The position numbers and the translations under genes are program-made. 64,000 bases of DNA, taken from the NCBI RefSeq assembly GCF_000687875.1, contig NZ_JHYG01000007.1, positions 176,500 to 240,499 on the forward strand, given 5' to 3'. Positions 54,319-63,845 of the stretch are shown here, one piece after another. Under the pieces are notes generated by a model that ran no database searches, was not told where the DNA came from, and saw only the letters and a list, made by a program, of their open reading frames with translations. Within the stretch, counting starts at the first letter, position 1. Every line of letters begins with the position of its first letter. This DNA comes from Acidocella facilis ATCC 35904. Its GTDB lineage: Bacteria; Pseudomonadota; Alphaproteobacteria; Acetobacterales; Acetobacteraceae.

Positions 54319-56322
54319 ATGAAGCTGGCGGCCCCCAATCTGAAGCCGGATTTGCGGGGTCTGTCGCTCTCCGAAGGGTTGCGGGCCTTTTGCGCGGTGG
54401 CGCTGCCGCTGCTGCTGGGGCAGGTCTTCGACGTGCCCCAGCTCGGGCTGGCGGCGCTGGGGGCGCTGCTGACCTGCTATGCCGACCCTGGCGGGCCGGC
54501 CGCACGCCGCGCGCCGGCGGTGATCAGCTATGCGCTGCTGGGGGCAAGCCTATATGCGCTGTTCAGCTGGGTGGGGGCGCAGAGCCCCTGGGTTTCGGCG
54601 CCGCTGGCGGCGTTTCTGGTGTTCTGCACGAGTTTTGCCCGGATTTACGGCCAGGCCGGGATGCAGGTGGGCAATCTCAGCAGCGTCGCCGCGTTGCTGG
54701 CTTTGGGGGCGCCGGAGTCCGGCATGGGCTGGGCGCTGCTGCACGGGCTGAACTTCCTGGCCGGCGCCGGCTGGGCGGTGATTTTGACGCTGGTGATCTG
54801 GGAGACGCATCCTTACGCCGCCTCACGCCGGGCTTTGGCGGAGGTGGCGCGGCGGCTGGCGCGGCTGAATAATGAGCTGGTGCGCTTTGCCCGCCATGCC
54901 GAGGGCGAAGCGGCGTTTTCCGCCCATGCGCTGGAATATCGCGGCCAGGTGCGCGAGGCGATCGAAAATGCCCGGGCCGTGGCCTATGCCACCTTCCGGC
55001 GGCGCGGGCCGGTTTCGCCGCGCGGGGCGCAGCTTTCGCTGCGGCTGGAGAGTTTCGACCGGATTTTCGGGGCGCTGATCGCGCTCTCCGAACAGCTGGA
55101 GCAGGACCCGGCGGTGCGCGATGACTGCGTGGCGCCGCTGCGGCTGATCTCGGGCTGGCTGGCTGCGATGGAGCCGGAAATCCTCGCCGACCGGCCGCTG
55201 GATACGCCGCGCAAGCGCGCCAGCCTGAAGCGGCTGCGCCAGGCGCTGCGGGATTTGCCGGATGCGCCCGAGCGCCATGTGCTGGCGGCGATTGCCGAGC
55301 AGTTCGCGGTGCTGATCGCGGTGGCGCCGCCCACAGGGGCGGCACTGCCGGCGCCAAGCCCGGTGGGGCTGCGCCGGCGGGTGCTCTCACCGATCCGGCA
55401 GAATTTCACCTTGTCCTCCGTCGCCTTCCGGCACGCGCTGCGGGCGGCGGTGATCGCGCTGCCGGTACTGGCGGTGACCACGCGCTTCGGCGGCATCTAT
55501 TCACATTGGGCGACGATCACGCTGGTCTTCTGCCTGCAGCCTTATTTCGCCGCCACCTGGGCGCGCACGGCGGAGCGCTGTGCGGGCACCGTGCTGGGCG
55601 GGGTGCTGGCGGCGGCGTTGGGGTTTTTTGTGCATACCGATCTGCAGCTGGCGCTTGCCATGCTGCCGCTCAGCCTGTGCGCCTTCGCGCTGCGGCCGGT
55701 GAATTTCAGCCTCTATATCGCCGTGCTCACCCCGATGGTGGTGCTGCTGGTGGAAAAATTGCGCCCGGGCGAGAGCGAATTCTTCGTCGCTGCCTCGCGG
55801 GTGCTGTGGTCGCTGCTCGGCGGGGCGCTGGCGGTTCTGGGCAGCGCGCTGCTCTGGCCGGGCTTTGAAGCGCCGAAGCTGGAGAGCTTCCTCGGCACCG
55901 TGCGGCGCGCCCATGCCGCTTATGTGGAGGCGGTGATCGACGCTTTGCTGGGGCAGGGGAGCTGGGGGGCGGCGGAGACGGCGCGGCGTGCCGCGGGCCT
56001 GGCCAGCAATAATCTCGAAGCCGCGTTGCAGCGCATACTCTCCGAGCCGCATGGGCGCCACGAGCCGGCGATGGTGAAGGTTGCCGCCGCCGATGCGGCT
56101 TTGCGCCGCATGGCCGGGCGGCTTTCGCTGCTGGCGCTGGAGCGCCCCGCCATCGCCCCGCAGGAGCGCGATGTGTGGCGGGGCTGGGCGGTCTGGTTGC
56201 GTCAGATTCTGGAGGACGGGCGTGCGGCACCACGCCCGGCGCTGCCGATCGGCCCCGGGGCGGCGGATCTGGTGCGGCTGGCGCGGCAGGCGGAGCTGAT
56301 CGCGCAAGAGGCAGGAGCATAG
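54319..56322 (+). CDS. FUSC family membrane exporter (AaeB/YccS-like)
   Basis: The 667-residue protein consists of two blocks of about six hydrophobic helices (about residues 20-150 and 370-500) separated by soluble helical regions, the layout of fusaric-acid-resistance / aromatic acid exporter proteins. The second block includes RHALRAAVIALPVLAVTTRF and YSHWATITLVFCLQPYFAATWARTAER, the FUSC signature. It may export aromatic acids or weak organic acids; the membrane-fusion subunit is not adjacent. It begins 10 bases after parC and may share its transcript. Confidence 0.88.
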   Translation: MKLAAPNLKPDLRGLSLSEGLRAFCAVALPLLLGQVFDVPQLGLAALGALLTCYADPGGPAARRAPAVISYALLGASLYALFSWVGAQSPWVSAPLAAFLVFCTSFARIYGQAGMQVGNLSSVAALLALGAPESGMGWALLHGLNFLAGAGWAVILTLVIWETHPYAASRRALAEVARRLARLNNELVRFARHAEGEAAFSAHALEYRGQVREAIENARAVAYATFRRRGPVSPRGAQLSLRLESFDRIFGALIALSEQLEQDPAVRDDCVAPLRLISGWLAAMEPEILADRPLDTPRKRASLKRLRQALRDLPDAPERHVLAAIAEQFAVLIAVAPPTGAALPAPSPVGLRRRVLSPIRQNFTLSSVAFRHALRAAVIALPVLAVTTRFGGIYSHWATITLVFCLQPYFAATWARTAERCAGTVLGGVLAAALGFFVHTDLQLALAMLPLSLCAFALRPVNFSLYIAVLTPMVVLLVEKLRPGESEFFVAASRVLWSLLGGALAVLGSALLWPGFEAPKLESFLGTVRRAHAAYVEAVIDALLGQGSWGAAETARRAAGLASNNLEAALQRILSEPHGRHEPAMVKVAAADAALRRMAGRLSLLALERPAIAPQERDVWRGWAVWLRQILEDGRAAPRPALPIGPGAADLVRLARQAELIAQEAGA

Positions 56323-56373
56323 GGCGCGGGGGCCCATGCCAGCCGGGCAGGGGGGCATTGCGTGGTTTTTTAT

Positions 56374-56388
56374 TGCTGCGGCGCAGCA
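56374..56388. promoter_or_regulatory. PhaR-like palindrome
   Basis: TGCTGCGGCGCAGCA is a perfect palindrome around a single centre base, with the form CTGC-N3-GCAG known for the PhaR repressor of phasin genes in alphaproteobacteria such as Rhodobacter and Paracoccus. It lies 22 bases before the ATG of a phasin-like gene and follows an AT-rich TTTTTTATT stretch. Confidence 0.5.
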
Positions 56389-56410
56389 TAAACCCATATA
56401 GATCGATGTT

Positions 56411-56746
56411 ATGACGAAATTTCCTTCCTTTGAGTCCGGTTTTTGGCCGGTTTGGCCTGGTCTGGATCTGCCCAATCTGGCGATGCAGAGCGCGATGCTG
56501 GCCTTTGAGGCGCAGCAGGTGATCGCGCTGCGTCTGGCCAAGCTGGCGCAAGGCGGGCATGACGCGCCGCATGAGACGCTGCTGATGGTCTCCGAAAAGC
56601 TGATGGCGGCGCATGAAAGCGGGGCGCTGATGCTCGATGCCGCGATGTCCGGCAAGCCGGGGCTGAATGCGCCGGAAGTGATGCAGCTTTACCGCAAGAA
56701 AGTGCGCGCCAACCGCCGCCGCTTGGCGCCGCAGGCGACCCCGTAA
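56411..56746 (+). CDS. Phasin-like small protein
   Basis: The 111-residue protein is mainly helical: PVWPGLDLPNLAMQSAMLAFEAQQVIALRLAKLA is amphipathic, and the end VMQLYRKKVRANRRRLAPQ is basic. The organisation, with a short aromatic N-terminus, an amphipathic middle and an RxNRRRL tail, is seen in uncharacterised alphaproteobacterial proteins linked to polyhydroxyalkanoate granules. The PhaR-like site just upstream supports this. No PHA synthase or depolymerase gene is in the window, so the call is tentative. Confidence 0.5.
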   Translation: MTKFPSFESGFWPVWPGLDLPNLAMQSAMLAFEAQQVIALRLAKLAQGGHDAPHETLLMVSEKLMAAHESGALMLDAAMSGKPGLNAPEVMQLYRKKVRANRRRLAPQATP

Positions 56747-56822
56747 CGCTTTCTTACCCAAGCGTCCCGGCTTTGTCATGATTGGGGCCTAACCCTCCTG
56801 AACAGCGTATCAGGAGGAGTTC

Positions 56823-57173
56823 ATGACCACACGCCGCATGTTGTCCCGCCTGCTTGTGGGGGCGCTGATCGCCGCGCCGGCCTTGGCGCTGGCGCCCGGT
56901 GCCGCGAATGCCCAGCCGATGCCCCCGCCGGGTGGCCCGCCGCCCCCGCCTGGCTTCCGCCCGGTCCCGCCGCCGCGCTTCGAGCCGCCGCCGCCACCCC
57001 CGCCCGGCGCCGCCTTTGTCTGGGTACCCGGCCATTGGCACTGGAATGGCGACCGCTATCTCTGGATCCGTGGCCATTATGTCCGCCGCCGCCCCGGCTG
57101 GCACCATTGGCGCGACGGCCATTGGACGCTGATTGATGGCGCCTGGCGCTGGGTGCCGGGCGGCTGGTATTGA
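56823..57173 (+). CDS. YXWGXW/WxxGxW-repeat secreted protein
   Basis: The 116-residue protein has a signal peptide ending near AANAQ (residue 31), a Pro/Gly-rich linker of about 30 residues ([12 protein letters not shown] type), then several copies of a W-x-x-G-x-W unit: [34 protein letters not shown] and [10 protein letters not shown]. Such YXWGXW proteins are periplasmic or envelope proteins of unknown role. The start is preceded by AGGAGG. A GC-rich hairpin (57184-57204) follows the stop. Confidence 0.85.
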   Translation: MTTRRMLSRLLVGALIAAPALALAPGAANAQPMPPPGGPPPPPGFRPVPPPRFEPPPPPPPGAAFVWVPGHWHWNGDRYLWIRGHYVRRRPGWHHWRDGHWTLIDGAWRWVPGGWY

Positions 57174-57183
57174 TGTGATCTGC

Positions 57184-57204
57184 CCGGGGGCCGCGCGCCC
57201 CCGG
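57184..57204. terminator. GC-rich hairpin between convergent genes
   Basis: The 8-bp perfect stem CCGGGGGC/GCCCCCGG has a five-base loop and lies between the WxxGxW gene and the sufE stop. There is no U-run, so termination strength is doubtful. Confidence 0.45.
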
Positions 57205-57209
57205 TGCGT

Positions 57210-57659
57210 TCAGCCGGCCGCCGGGGCGCTGGCGAGATCGTGGATCCGCTCCACCATCGCCGCGACGCCATTGCCGCGATTGGTCGAGAGCGCCCCGATC
57301 AGCCCGAGATCATGCAGGAATTTCGCCGGGGTGGCGCGGATTTCCGCCCGTGTGCGGCCGGAAAACACCCGCAGCACCAGGGCCACCAACCCGGAGACGA
57401 TGGCGGCATCCGAGGCGCCGGTGAAAAACAGCTTGCCATCCTGCTCCTCGGCGGCCAGCCAGACCTGGGATTGGCAGCCGCGCACGCGATGCGCCTCATC
57501 CTGCCATTCGGCCGGGTAGGGGGGCAGTTTGCGGCCCAGCTCGATGATGAATTCGTAGCGCTCCATCCAATCGTCGAACATCTCAAGCTCGGCGCCGATG
57601 GCTTCGATGGCGCTGGCGGCGCTGGCGTCTTCGGGGGTGTAAAAAACGGTCATATCCAC
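57210..57659 (-). CDS. sufE: SufE family cysteine desulfuration protein
   Basis: The 149-residue protein carries the sulfur-accepting cysteine C62 in RVRGCQSQVWL, with IIELGRKLPPYPAEW before it, as in SufE. It accepts persulfide sulfur from the desulfurase SufS for Fe-S assembly. The rest of the suf operon is not here; an orphan SufE copy is common in alphaproteobacteria. Its start overlaps the corA stop by 10 bases. Confidence 0.93.
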   Translation of the reverse strand: MDMTVFYTPEDASAASAIEAIGAELEMFDDWMERYEFIIELGRKLPPYPAEWQDEAHRVRGCQSQVWLAAEEQDGKLFFTGASDAAIVSGLVALVLRVFSGRTRAEIRATPAKFLHDLGLIGALSTNRGNGVAAMVERIHDLASAPAAG

Positions 57660-58612
57660 CCTCTTTTACGGAACCAGATCAGCGGCGCAACCGCGGAAAT
57701 GATCATCAGCGCCCAGGCATAGGCATAGCCATAGGTCCAGCTCAGCTCCGGGATGATCTTGAAATTCATCCCATAGATGCCGGCGATCAGCGTCGGCGGG
57801 ATGCCCATGATCGACACGATGGTCAGCACCTTGATCAGGCTGTTCTGGGCGATGTTGATGAAGCCCAGCGTCGCATCCATCAGGAACTGGATCTTGTCGG
57901 TCAAATGCGTGGAGAATTCGTTGAGCGAGGAGACATCCTTCTGCACGGATTTCAGCCGCTCGCGCACCGGCTTGCCCAGCCAGGGCGCGGCCACGCTGGC
58001 ATAGGGGGCGATGCGGGCGATGCCGAGCTGGCAGTCACGCAGATAGGAGAGCGAGTCGTAATCGAGCCCGAGCTTGACCAGGATGGCCTGTAATTCCCGC
58101 TCGGCATTGCGCGAGGGGGTGCGGCTGCCCATGCGGTGATGAAAGATCTGGTGGCTGAGATCGTTCAGCTCGGTCCGCAGTTTCTCCAGCGCATCGGCCA
58201 GCTTGTCGGAGATCGCCTCCAGCAGCCCGGCGAAGAGATGGGCGCTGGGCGGCACGTTTTCGGGCGGCGGCGGCGAGGTGAATTGCGCGAACACCGCGCT
58301 GGGGGCGAAACGCAGCGTGATCAGATGCTTGGGCGAAAGCACGAAGCCGCACACCCCGTCCTCCAGCAGCCCCTCGACGCGCGTGACCACCGGCAGGGAC
58401 AGGGTGAGCACGTCATCCTCCACCGACAGCCGGGCGGAATTCTCGATCTCGGCCAGATCATCGTAATGCGGCAGGGAATTGCCGGTCAGGCGGGTGACGA
58501 AGGCATATTCCTCGGCGGTCGGGTTTTCCAGATCGAACCAGACCGCATCGGTGAAATCGGCCGGGGGCAGGCTCTGCAGCCGCGCGTGGTGGCAAGCATA
58601 GGCTTTCAGCAT
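57650..58612 (-). CDS. corA: CorA-like magnesium/cobalt transporter
   Basis: The 320-residue protein has the CorA layout: cytosolic N-terminal domain, long helix (about 210-265) and two C-terminal membrane helices, the first followed by the GMN motif in IYGMNFK (about residue 280) and the second ending in the basic RKRGWI. It conducts Mg2+ (or Co2+, Ni2+) as a pentamer. It overlaps sufE by 10 bases, so the two are co-transcribed. Confidence 0.94.
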   Translation of the reverse strand: MLKAYACHHARLQSLPPADFTDAVWFDLENPTAEEYAFVTRLTGNSLPHYDDLAEIENSARLSVEDDVLTLSLPVVTRVEGLLEDGVCGFVLSPKHLITLRFAPSAVFAQFTSPPPPENVPPSAHLFAGLLEAISDKLADALEKLRTELNDLSHQIFHHRMGSRTPSRNAERELQAILVKLGLDYDSLSYLRDCQLGIARIAPYASVAAPWLGKPVRERLKSVQKDVSSLNEFSTHLTDKIQFLMDATLGFINIAQNSLIKVLTIVSIMGIPPTLIAGIYGMNFKIIPELSWTYGYAYAWALMIISAVAPLIWFRKRGWI

Positions 58613-58675
58613 GTCTGGTCCTTCATCCTCGCGCAGGATTAGCAGCGCCCCTCAACTTGGCAAGCGATGGATCCT

Positions 58676-59137
58676 TTACAATCCCAGCGCGCTGAGGCCG
58701 GGATGATCGTCCGGCCGGCGGCCGAGCGGCCAGTGGAATTTACGGTCCTCGGCGCGGATCGGCAGGTCGTTGATGCTGGCGAAGCGGCGCTGCATCAGCC
58801 CCTGGGCGTCGAATTCCCAGTTCTCGTTGCCGTAGGAGCGAAACCAGGTGCCGCTATCATCGTGCCATTCATAGGCAAAGCGCACGGCGATGCGGTGATC
58901 CGTGAAGGCCCAAAGTTCCTTGATCAGCCGGTAATCCAGCTCCTTCGCCCATTTGCGGGTGAGGAAGGCGACGATCTCCTCCCGGCCGGTGACGAATTCG
59001 GCGCGGTTCCGCCAGACGCTGTCCGGGGTATAGACCAGCGAAACCCGCGCCGGGTCGCGGCTGTTCCAGCCATCCTCGGCGAGGCGAACCTTGGCGATGG
59101 CAGTCTCCAGCGTGAAAGGCGGGGTCAAGGGCGGCAT
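58676..59137 (-). CDS. DUF1348 / nuclear transport factor 2-like protein
   Basis: The protein is 153 residues from [14 protein letters not shown]. The sequence [67 protein letters not shown] and the ending SINDLPI are typical of the DUF1348 family, an NTF2-like alpha-beta cone fold. Such proteins often bind small hydrophobic ligands; the function is unknown. The frame extends upstream but the family starts here. It lies 64 bases past the start of corA and runs on the same strand. Confidence 0.85.
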   Translation of the reverse strand: MPPLTPPFTLETAIAKVRLAEDGWNSRDPARVSLVYTPDSVWRNRAEFVTGREEIVAFLTRKWAKELDYRLIKELWAFTDHRIAVRFAYEWHDDSGTWFRSYGNENWEFDAQGLMQRRFASINDLPIRAEDRKFHWPLGRRPDDHPGLSALGL

Positions 59138-59373
59138 GGGGCAACTCCGTGATGTGGGTCCGGGCGCGTCCGGAGATGGAGAGATGTGCAAGATTTAAGG
59201 CAGCCGCCAGCCGCAAGGCAATCCCGCACGCCAGCGGGCCGGCGGCGGCCCGGGCTTTGGTGCGATGCGTTAAAATTCGGGAAGGTCGGCGGTGTCTATA
59301 GACGGTTGCATTGGTTCTTGCGAAGTAAAGTGCCAGTTTATCAGACGTTTTCAGGTCAGCAGGTCCCGCCAGT

Positions 59374-60411
59374 ATGCAGCAGAGTTTTGGGGAAACCCCG
59401 ATGGATATGTCCGTTTGCGTCATCATCCCCTATTATAATGGCTCGAAATATATCGAGCGGTCGGCGCGCAGCGTGCTGGAGCAGAGCATCCCGCCGGCGG
59501 AATTCATCGTGGTGGATGACGGTTCCTCGCCGGCGGAAGCCCAGGCGCTGGACGAAATCGCGGCGCGCATGGGGTTTACGGTTCTGCACAAGGAAAATGG
59601 CGGCCAGGGGTCGGCGCGCAATTTCGGTGTGCAGCAGACCCGTTCCAATTTCATTTCGTTTCTTGACCAGGACGATTTTTATCTGAAGACCCATATCGAA
59701 ATTCTGCTGGACGGCGTTAAACGTAAAGACCCTTATTTTGGCTGGGTTTACGCGGATCTGGTCGAGGCCGACGAGGATGGGCTGGTGGTTCGTCGCGAGA
59801 CCGTGATTCACCATTCCAAGCATCCGAAAAAATTCCTCAACGACATGCTGGGCCAGGATATGCATGTGCTGCCCTCCGCCTCGTTGATCCGGCGTGAGGC
59901 GTTCGAGGCCGTCGGCGGGTTCGACCCGCAATTCACCGGCTACGAGGATGACGATCTGTTCCTGCGGATGTTCCGCAAGGGCTATACGAATTATTTCGTG
60001 AAAAAACCGGTAACGGTCTGGTGCATCAATAATAACAGCACCTCCTACAGCATCAAGATGAGCCGCAGCCGGCTGCGCTACATCCACAAGCTCGTGAAAA
60101 ATTTCCCTGACGATGCCGATAAGAACCGGTTTTTCGTCAAGGATCTGTTGCTGCCGCGCTTCAACCCTCTGGTGCTCGGCGAGGCGATGCGGGCCATCGT
60201 GCCGTCCAACTCGCCGCAGGACCAGAAGATGGCCAAGCATCGCGACGAGCTGATCGAGATCATGGAGGATTATGTGGGGCTGATGAGCGCCAATCCGTTC
60301 CTGCCGGCGAAGGTCAAGAAGCGGTTGCGGATGCAAGCGATGGTGTTGCGCACCAAGTCGCGGCTGGTGGTCAGGGCGGCGCAGATCATCAATCGAAAAT
60401 TGCAGGGCTGA
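59374..60411 (+). CDS. Glycosyltransferase family 2 protein
   Basis: The 345-residue protein begins with SVCVIIPYYNGSKYIERSARSV and has FIVVDDGSS (residues 44-52) and FLDQDDFY (DxD), the GT-A fold of family 2 enzymes. The late region GYEDDDLFLRMFRKGY holds the catalytic ED motif. It probably adds a sugar to an O-antigen or capsular repeat unit. An internal ATG at residue 10 is an alternative start. The next gene is convergent with it. Confidence 0.93.
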   Translation: MQQSFGETPMDMSVCVIIPYYNGSKYIERSARSVLEQSIPPAEFIVVDDGSSPAEAQALDEIAARMGFTVLHKENGGQGSARNFGVQQTRSNFISFLDQDDFYLKTHIEILLDGVKRKDPYFGWVYADLVEADEDGLVVRRETVIHHSKHPKKFLNDMLGQDMHVLPSASLIRREAFEAVGGFDPQFTGYEDDDLFLRMFRKGYTNYFVKKPVTVWCINNNSTSYSIKMSRSRLRYIHKLVKNFPDDADKNRFFVKDLLLPRFNPLVLGEAMRAIVPSNSPQDQKMAKHRDELIEIMEDYVGLMSANPFLPAKVKKRLRMQAMVLRTKSRLVVRAAQIINRKLQG

Positions 60412-60426
60412 GCAGGCGTTTTTTGG

Positions 60427-61329
60427 TCACCGGCCGAGCCCGCCGGTGCGGGCGCGCAGGCTGTCGAGCAGCCCACGTGTCATCATCCGCAGGCGGGATT
60501 TTGTCTGTCCGCCGAACAGGCCGAAGACGATGAAATAGGGAATGATCCGGCGGATGAAATAAAGGCGCCAGGCGATGCCGATATAGTCTCTGCGCGCCAG
60601 CATGATGCTGTTGCGGATCGAGTAGTAATTGCGGATCGGGCTGTGCACGGAAATGGTTTTGCCGAAGAGTTTCAGCCGGCCATTGCCCAGCGTGTGCGCC
60701 ATGATCCGGTTGAAGCTGACGAAGCTGCGATAGCCAAGGGACTTCGCCCGCAGTCCCCATTCGATATCGACCAGATCGATGAAGAGATCTGCTTCCATGT
60801 CGCCGACCGCGCGCAATGTCGCCATCGGGATCAGCGAACCTGAGGCGATGACGCAATCGACCTCCTGCAGGCGCGGATCGCCGGGGTGGACGCGCTGCCG
60901 GCGCAGCAGCAGGCCCCGCGCGCGCCAGATCTGCGTGAGGCGGCCATCATGCGTATCGCGATAGGCGCAGCCGACGGCGCCGATCCTGACGCCTTGGTTG
61001 GCGAGATCGATGCTGTCCTGGAGCAGGGAGGCGGCGGTGCCGTCCGGCAGCACCGTGTCCTGGTCCATCAGCAGCACATAATCGGCGCTTTGCGCGGCGG
61101 CATCGGCGATGCCTTGGTTCTGGGCGGCGGCGATGCCGCGATTCTCGGGAAAGCGGGTGAGGCGCGCCGCGTGCGCGGCGGCCAGGGTTTCGAGCGCCTG
61201 GATGTTGGCGGAGCCGTTATCGATGATGGAAACGCGCTCCACCTGCCGCGCCAGGTTCGCCAGCACCTGGGTGAAGCCGGCCAGGTCCGGATTATAGGTC
61301 ACGATCACCGCATGCAGCCGGGCGCCCAT
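60427..61329 (-). CDS. Glycosyltransferase family 2 (rhamnosyltransferase-like)
   Basis: The protein is 300 residues from MGARLHAVIVTYNPDL; the open frame to 61464 is not supported. It shows RVSIIDNGSANIQAL, the donor-site LMDQDTVLPDG and FIDLVDIEWGLRAKSLGYRS, as in RfbF/WbbL-type rhamnosyltransferases. It is 46 bases from the ABC ATPase gene on the same strand and so probably belongs to the same polysaccharide cluster. The transferred sugar cannot be deduced. Confidence 0.9.
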   Translation of the reverse strand: MGARLHAVIVTYNPDLAGFTQVLANLARQVERVSIIDNGSANIQALETLAAAHAARLTRFPENRGIAAAQNQGIADAAAQSADYVLLMDQDTVLPDGTAASLLQDSIDLANQGVRIGAVGCAYRDTHDGRLTQIWRARGLLLRRQRVHPGDPRLQEVDCVIASGSLIPMATLRAVGDMEADLFIDLVDIEWGLRAKSLGYRSFVSFNRIMAHTLGNGRLKLFGKTISVHSPIRNYYSIRNSIMLARRDYIGIAWRLYFIRRIIPYFIVFGLFGGQTKSRLRMMTRGLLDSLRARTGGLGR

Positions 61330-61375
61330 CGTCTCGATCCTGGCCGTCGGCGTCGTCAAGCTGCTGGCCGGGGGC

Positions 61376-62161
<786 letters not shown>

Positions 62162-62165
62162 GCTG

Positions 62166-63047
62166 CTAGACCCAAAACGCGATACGGCCGCGGAACCGGG
62201 CGAAGCCGACCAGGGAGATGATGACGATGGCGGCGGAGACGCCAAGCGCGCCGAAAATATCCGTGGAGGTCAAAGGCAGGCCGAGAATCGGGTTGCGGAC
62301 GACGCTGAGAATGAAATTGAACGGGTTCATCTCGATGAGATGTTGCGCCGCCGGGTGGCCGTTGAGGGCGCTGATCTGCCAGATGATCGGGGTCAGGAAG
62401 AAGGCGACCTGCATCAGCGCCGCGATGATCTGGGGAATGTCGCGAAAGCGCGCGCAGATGGCGCCCAGCAGCAAAGAGAGAAACACCCCGTCGATCAGCC
62501 ACAAGGCGAAGCCCGGGATTGCCGCCAGCGAGAAGAGGCTCTGCTTGACCTGGAAGACCACCAGCACGACGATGACGACGATGATGTTATGCGCCAGGAT
62601 GATCGTGTTGCGCAGCACCGTGCGCACCGCATGCACCATCAGCGGCATGCGGGTGCCTTTGATCAGCGCGTCCGCGCTGATGAAGCAGGTGCAGCCTTCC
62701 ACCACCAGCGAGCTGAGATAGTTCCAGAGGATCAGCGAGATCGCCAGATAGGGCAGGTAGCTCTTGATGACGGTATGGAATAGATCGGCATAGAGGAAGG
62801 CCATGGCGCCGATCTGGATGCCGGTGGAGATGGTCAGCCAGAATGGGCCGATCGCCGAGCCGCGATATCTTAACTTAATTTCAGAAAAGGCCAGGGCCCA
62901 GATCAGCCGGTAGAGCGACGCGCCCTCGCGCAGATCCACGAAGGCCAGGCCGAAGCGCTGGCCCCAGCCGCGATCGGCGGAGAGCGCGAAACGGGTCGGT
63001 GTTTTCAGCGTCCTGAGCGTGCTGTCCGGTGGCGCGAGCTCCGCCAT
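62166..63047 (-). CDS. Polysaccharide ABC exporter permease (ABC-2/Wzm type)
   Basis: The protein is 293 residues from MAELAPPDSTLRTL; the frame extends to 63272 but GAGGGG lies before this ATG. It has six hydrophobic segments from about residue 60 on and the pattern SEIKLRYRGSAIGPFWLTI, PLMVHAVRTVLRNTI and FFLTPIIWQISAL typical of ABC-2 polysaccharide and LPS O-antigen permeases. With the ATPase it moves an undecaprenyl-linked glycan to the periplasm. It is the first gene of the three-gene unit; the IS21 element is 640 bases upstream. Confidence 0.9.
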   Translation of the reverse strand: MAELAPPDSTLRTLKTPTRFALSADRGWGQRFGLAFVDLREGASLYRLIWALAFSEIKLRYRGSAIGPFWLTISTGIQIGAMAFLYADLFHTVIKSYLPYLAISLILWNYLSSLVVEGCTCFISADALIKGTRMPLMVHAVRTVLRNTIILAHNIIVVIVVLVVFQVKQSLFSLAAIPGFALWLIDGVFLSLLLGAICARFRDIPQIIAALMQVAFFLTPIIWQISALNGHPAAQHLIEMNPFNFILSVVRNPILGLPLTSTDIFGALGVSAAIVIISLVGFARFRGRIAFWV

Positions 63048-63690
63048 ATATATCAAACCCCTCAAAATAGATCGGCATCGTGCCATCAGCCGCGCTGCCG
63101 GGGCGTGGATGGCACGTGAGAGTCCGCCCCGGCCGGCCCGCCGGAGACGCGCTGCCAGCGGCACCGCACATAGCGCGCTCGCGCCGCAGGGTCGAGATGG
63201 CGGGCAAAACCCTGCCTCGCTTTCCTGTAATGTTGTGTTGCGGGCGGGGGGGGGATTTGGCCAACGCGGCAAGCCACCCCAGGGTCCGTATCCGCAATGA
63301 GATGAGTGACCGAAGGATGGCTGGGGGACCTGGACGAGCAGTCCCTCAGTATCGGATCTATGAAAATCAATGACTTAGCGGACAAGCCGGGGGCTGAATT
63401 TGACCCATGTGGGAAGTTTTGTGGGAACATGTCAAGCCGCCCATCGGCACCGATTCGGCTCCTTGGGTGTCATGAAGGACAAGACGCCACCGAGAAAAGC
63501 GGACGGCTCGTGAGTTGATGATATAATGTATCATTCGTTGCGGGTGGTGGTCTCGGCCCTGGATAGCCTGAGGGGAACCAGAAAACACCCTCCCGGTCAT
63601 TTCCAGGAACCGGCCAGCCCACCCCCGGCCCCCGGTATGGGACCCTATGGAACCAAAAAATCCTGGGAGGTGTTCACCGCTCGGCTCAGC
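63048..63690. other. Region without a recognisable gene
   Basis: About 640 bases between the polysaccharide exporter and the IS21 end show no open frame with family features or a credible start. Around 63518-63534 the composition turns AT-rich (ATGATA, then TATCAT, a small inverted repeat). Between 63585 and 63680 the phrase ACACCCTCCC is loosely inverted as GGGAGGTGTT. The segment may carry the promoter of the exporter operon and DNA disturbed by insertions. Confidence 0.5.
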
Positions 63691-63695
63691 TGCGG

Positions 63696-63785
63696 ATTCC
63701 GACGAAGCCGGCCATGCATTCCAACTTGAATCCGGCCACTGATTCCGAATTGAAGCCGGCCAGCGTTCCGATTTGATGTCGGCCA
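63696..63785. repeat. IS21 terminal repeats (4 x about 21 bp)
   Basis: Four copies of the unit ATTCCGA-n-TTGAAGCCGGCCA occur at 63696-63714, 63718-63738, 63742-63762 and 63765-63785. The first is two bases shorter and the last has diverged to GATGTCGGCCA. They are presumably transposase binding sites. Confidence 0.75.
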
Positions 63786-63845
63786 CCTGAACGTCTTCGT
63801 TTGGGTCTGGTTGAATGATTATCGGGTCCTTGTTTGGGGTCAAGT

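Noticed and set aside
51948..54338. Open frame of 796 codons antisense to parC
   Set aside because: No domain pattern is visible and the plus-strand frame has the ParC active-site tyrosine; this is a GC shadow.
63696..63785. Regular short repeats as a possible CRISPR array
   Set aside because: The units are directly adjacent with only a few bases between, diverged, and linked to an istB end; they are IS21 terminal repeats.
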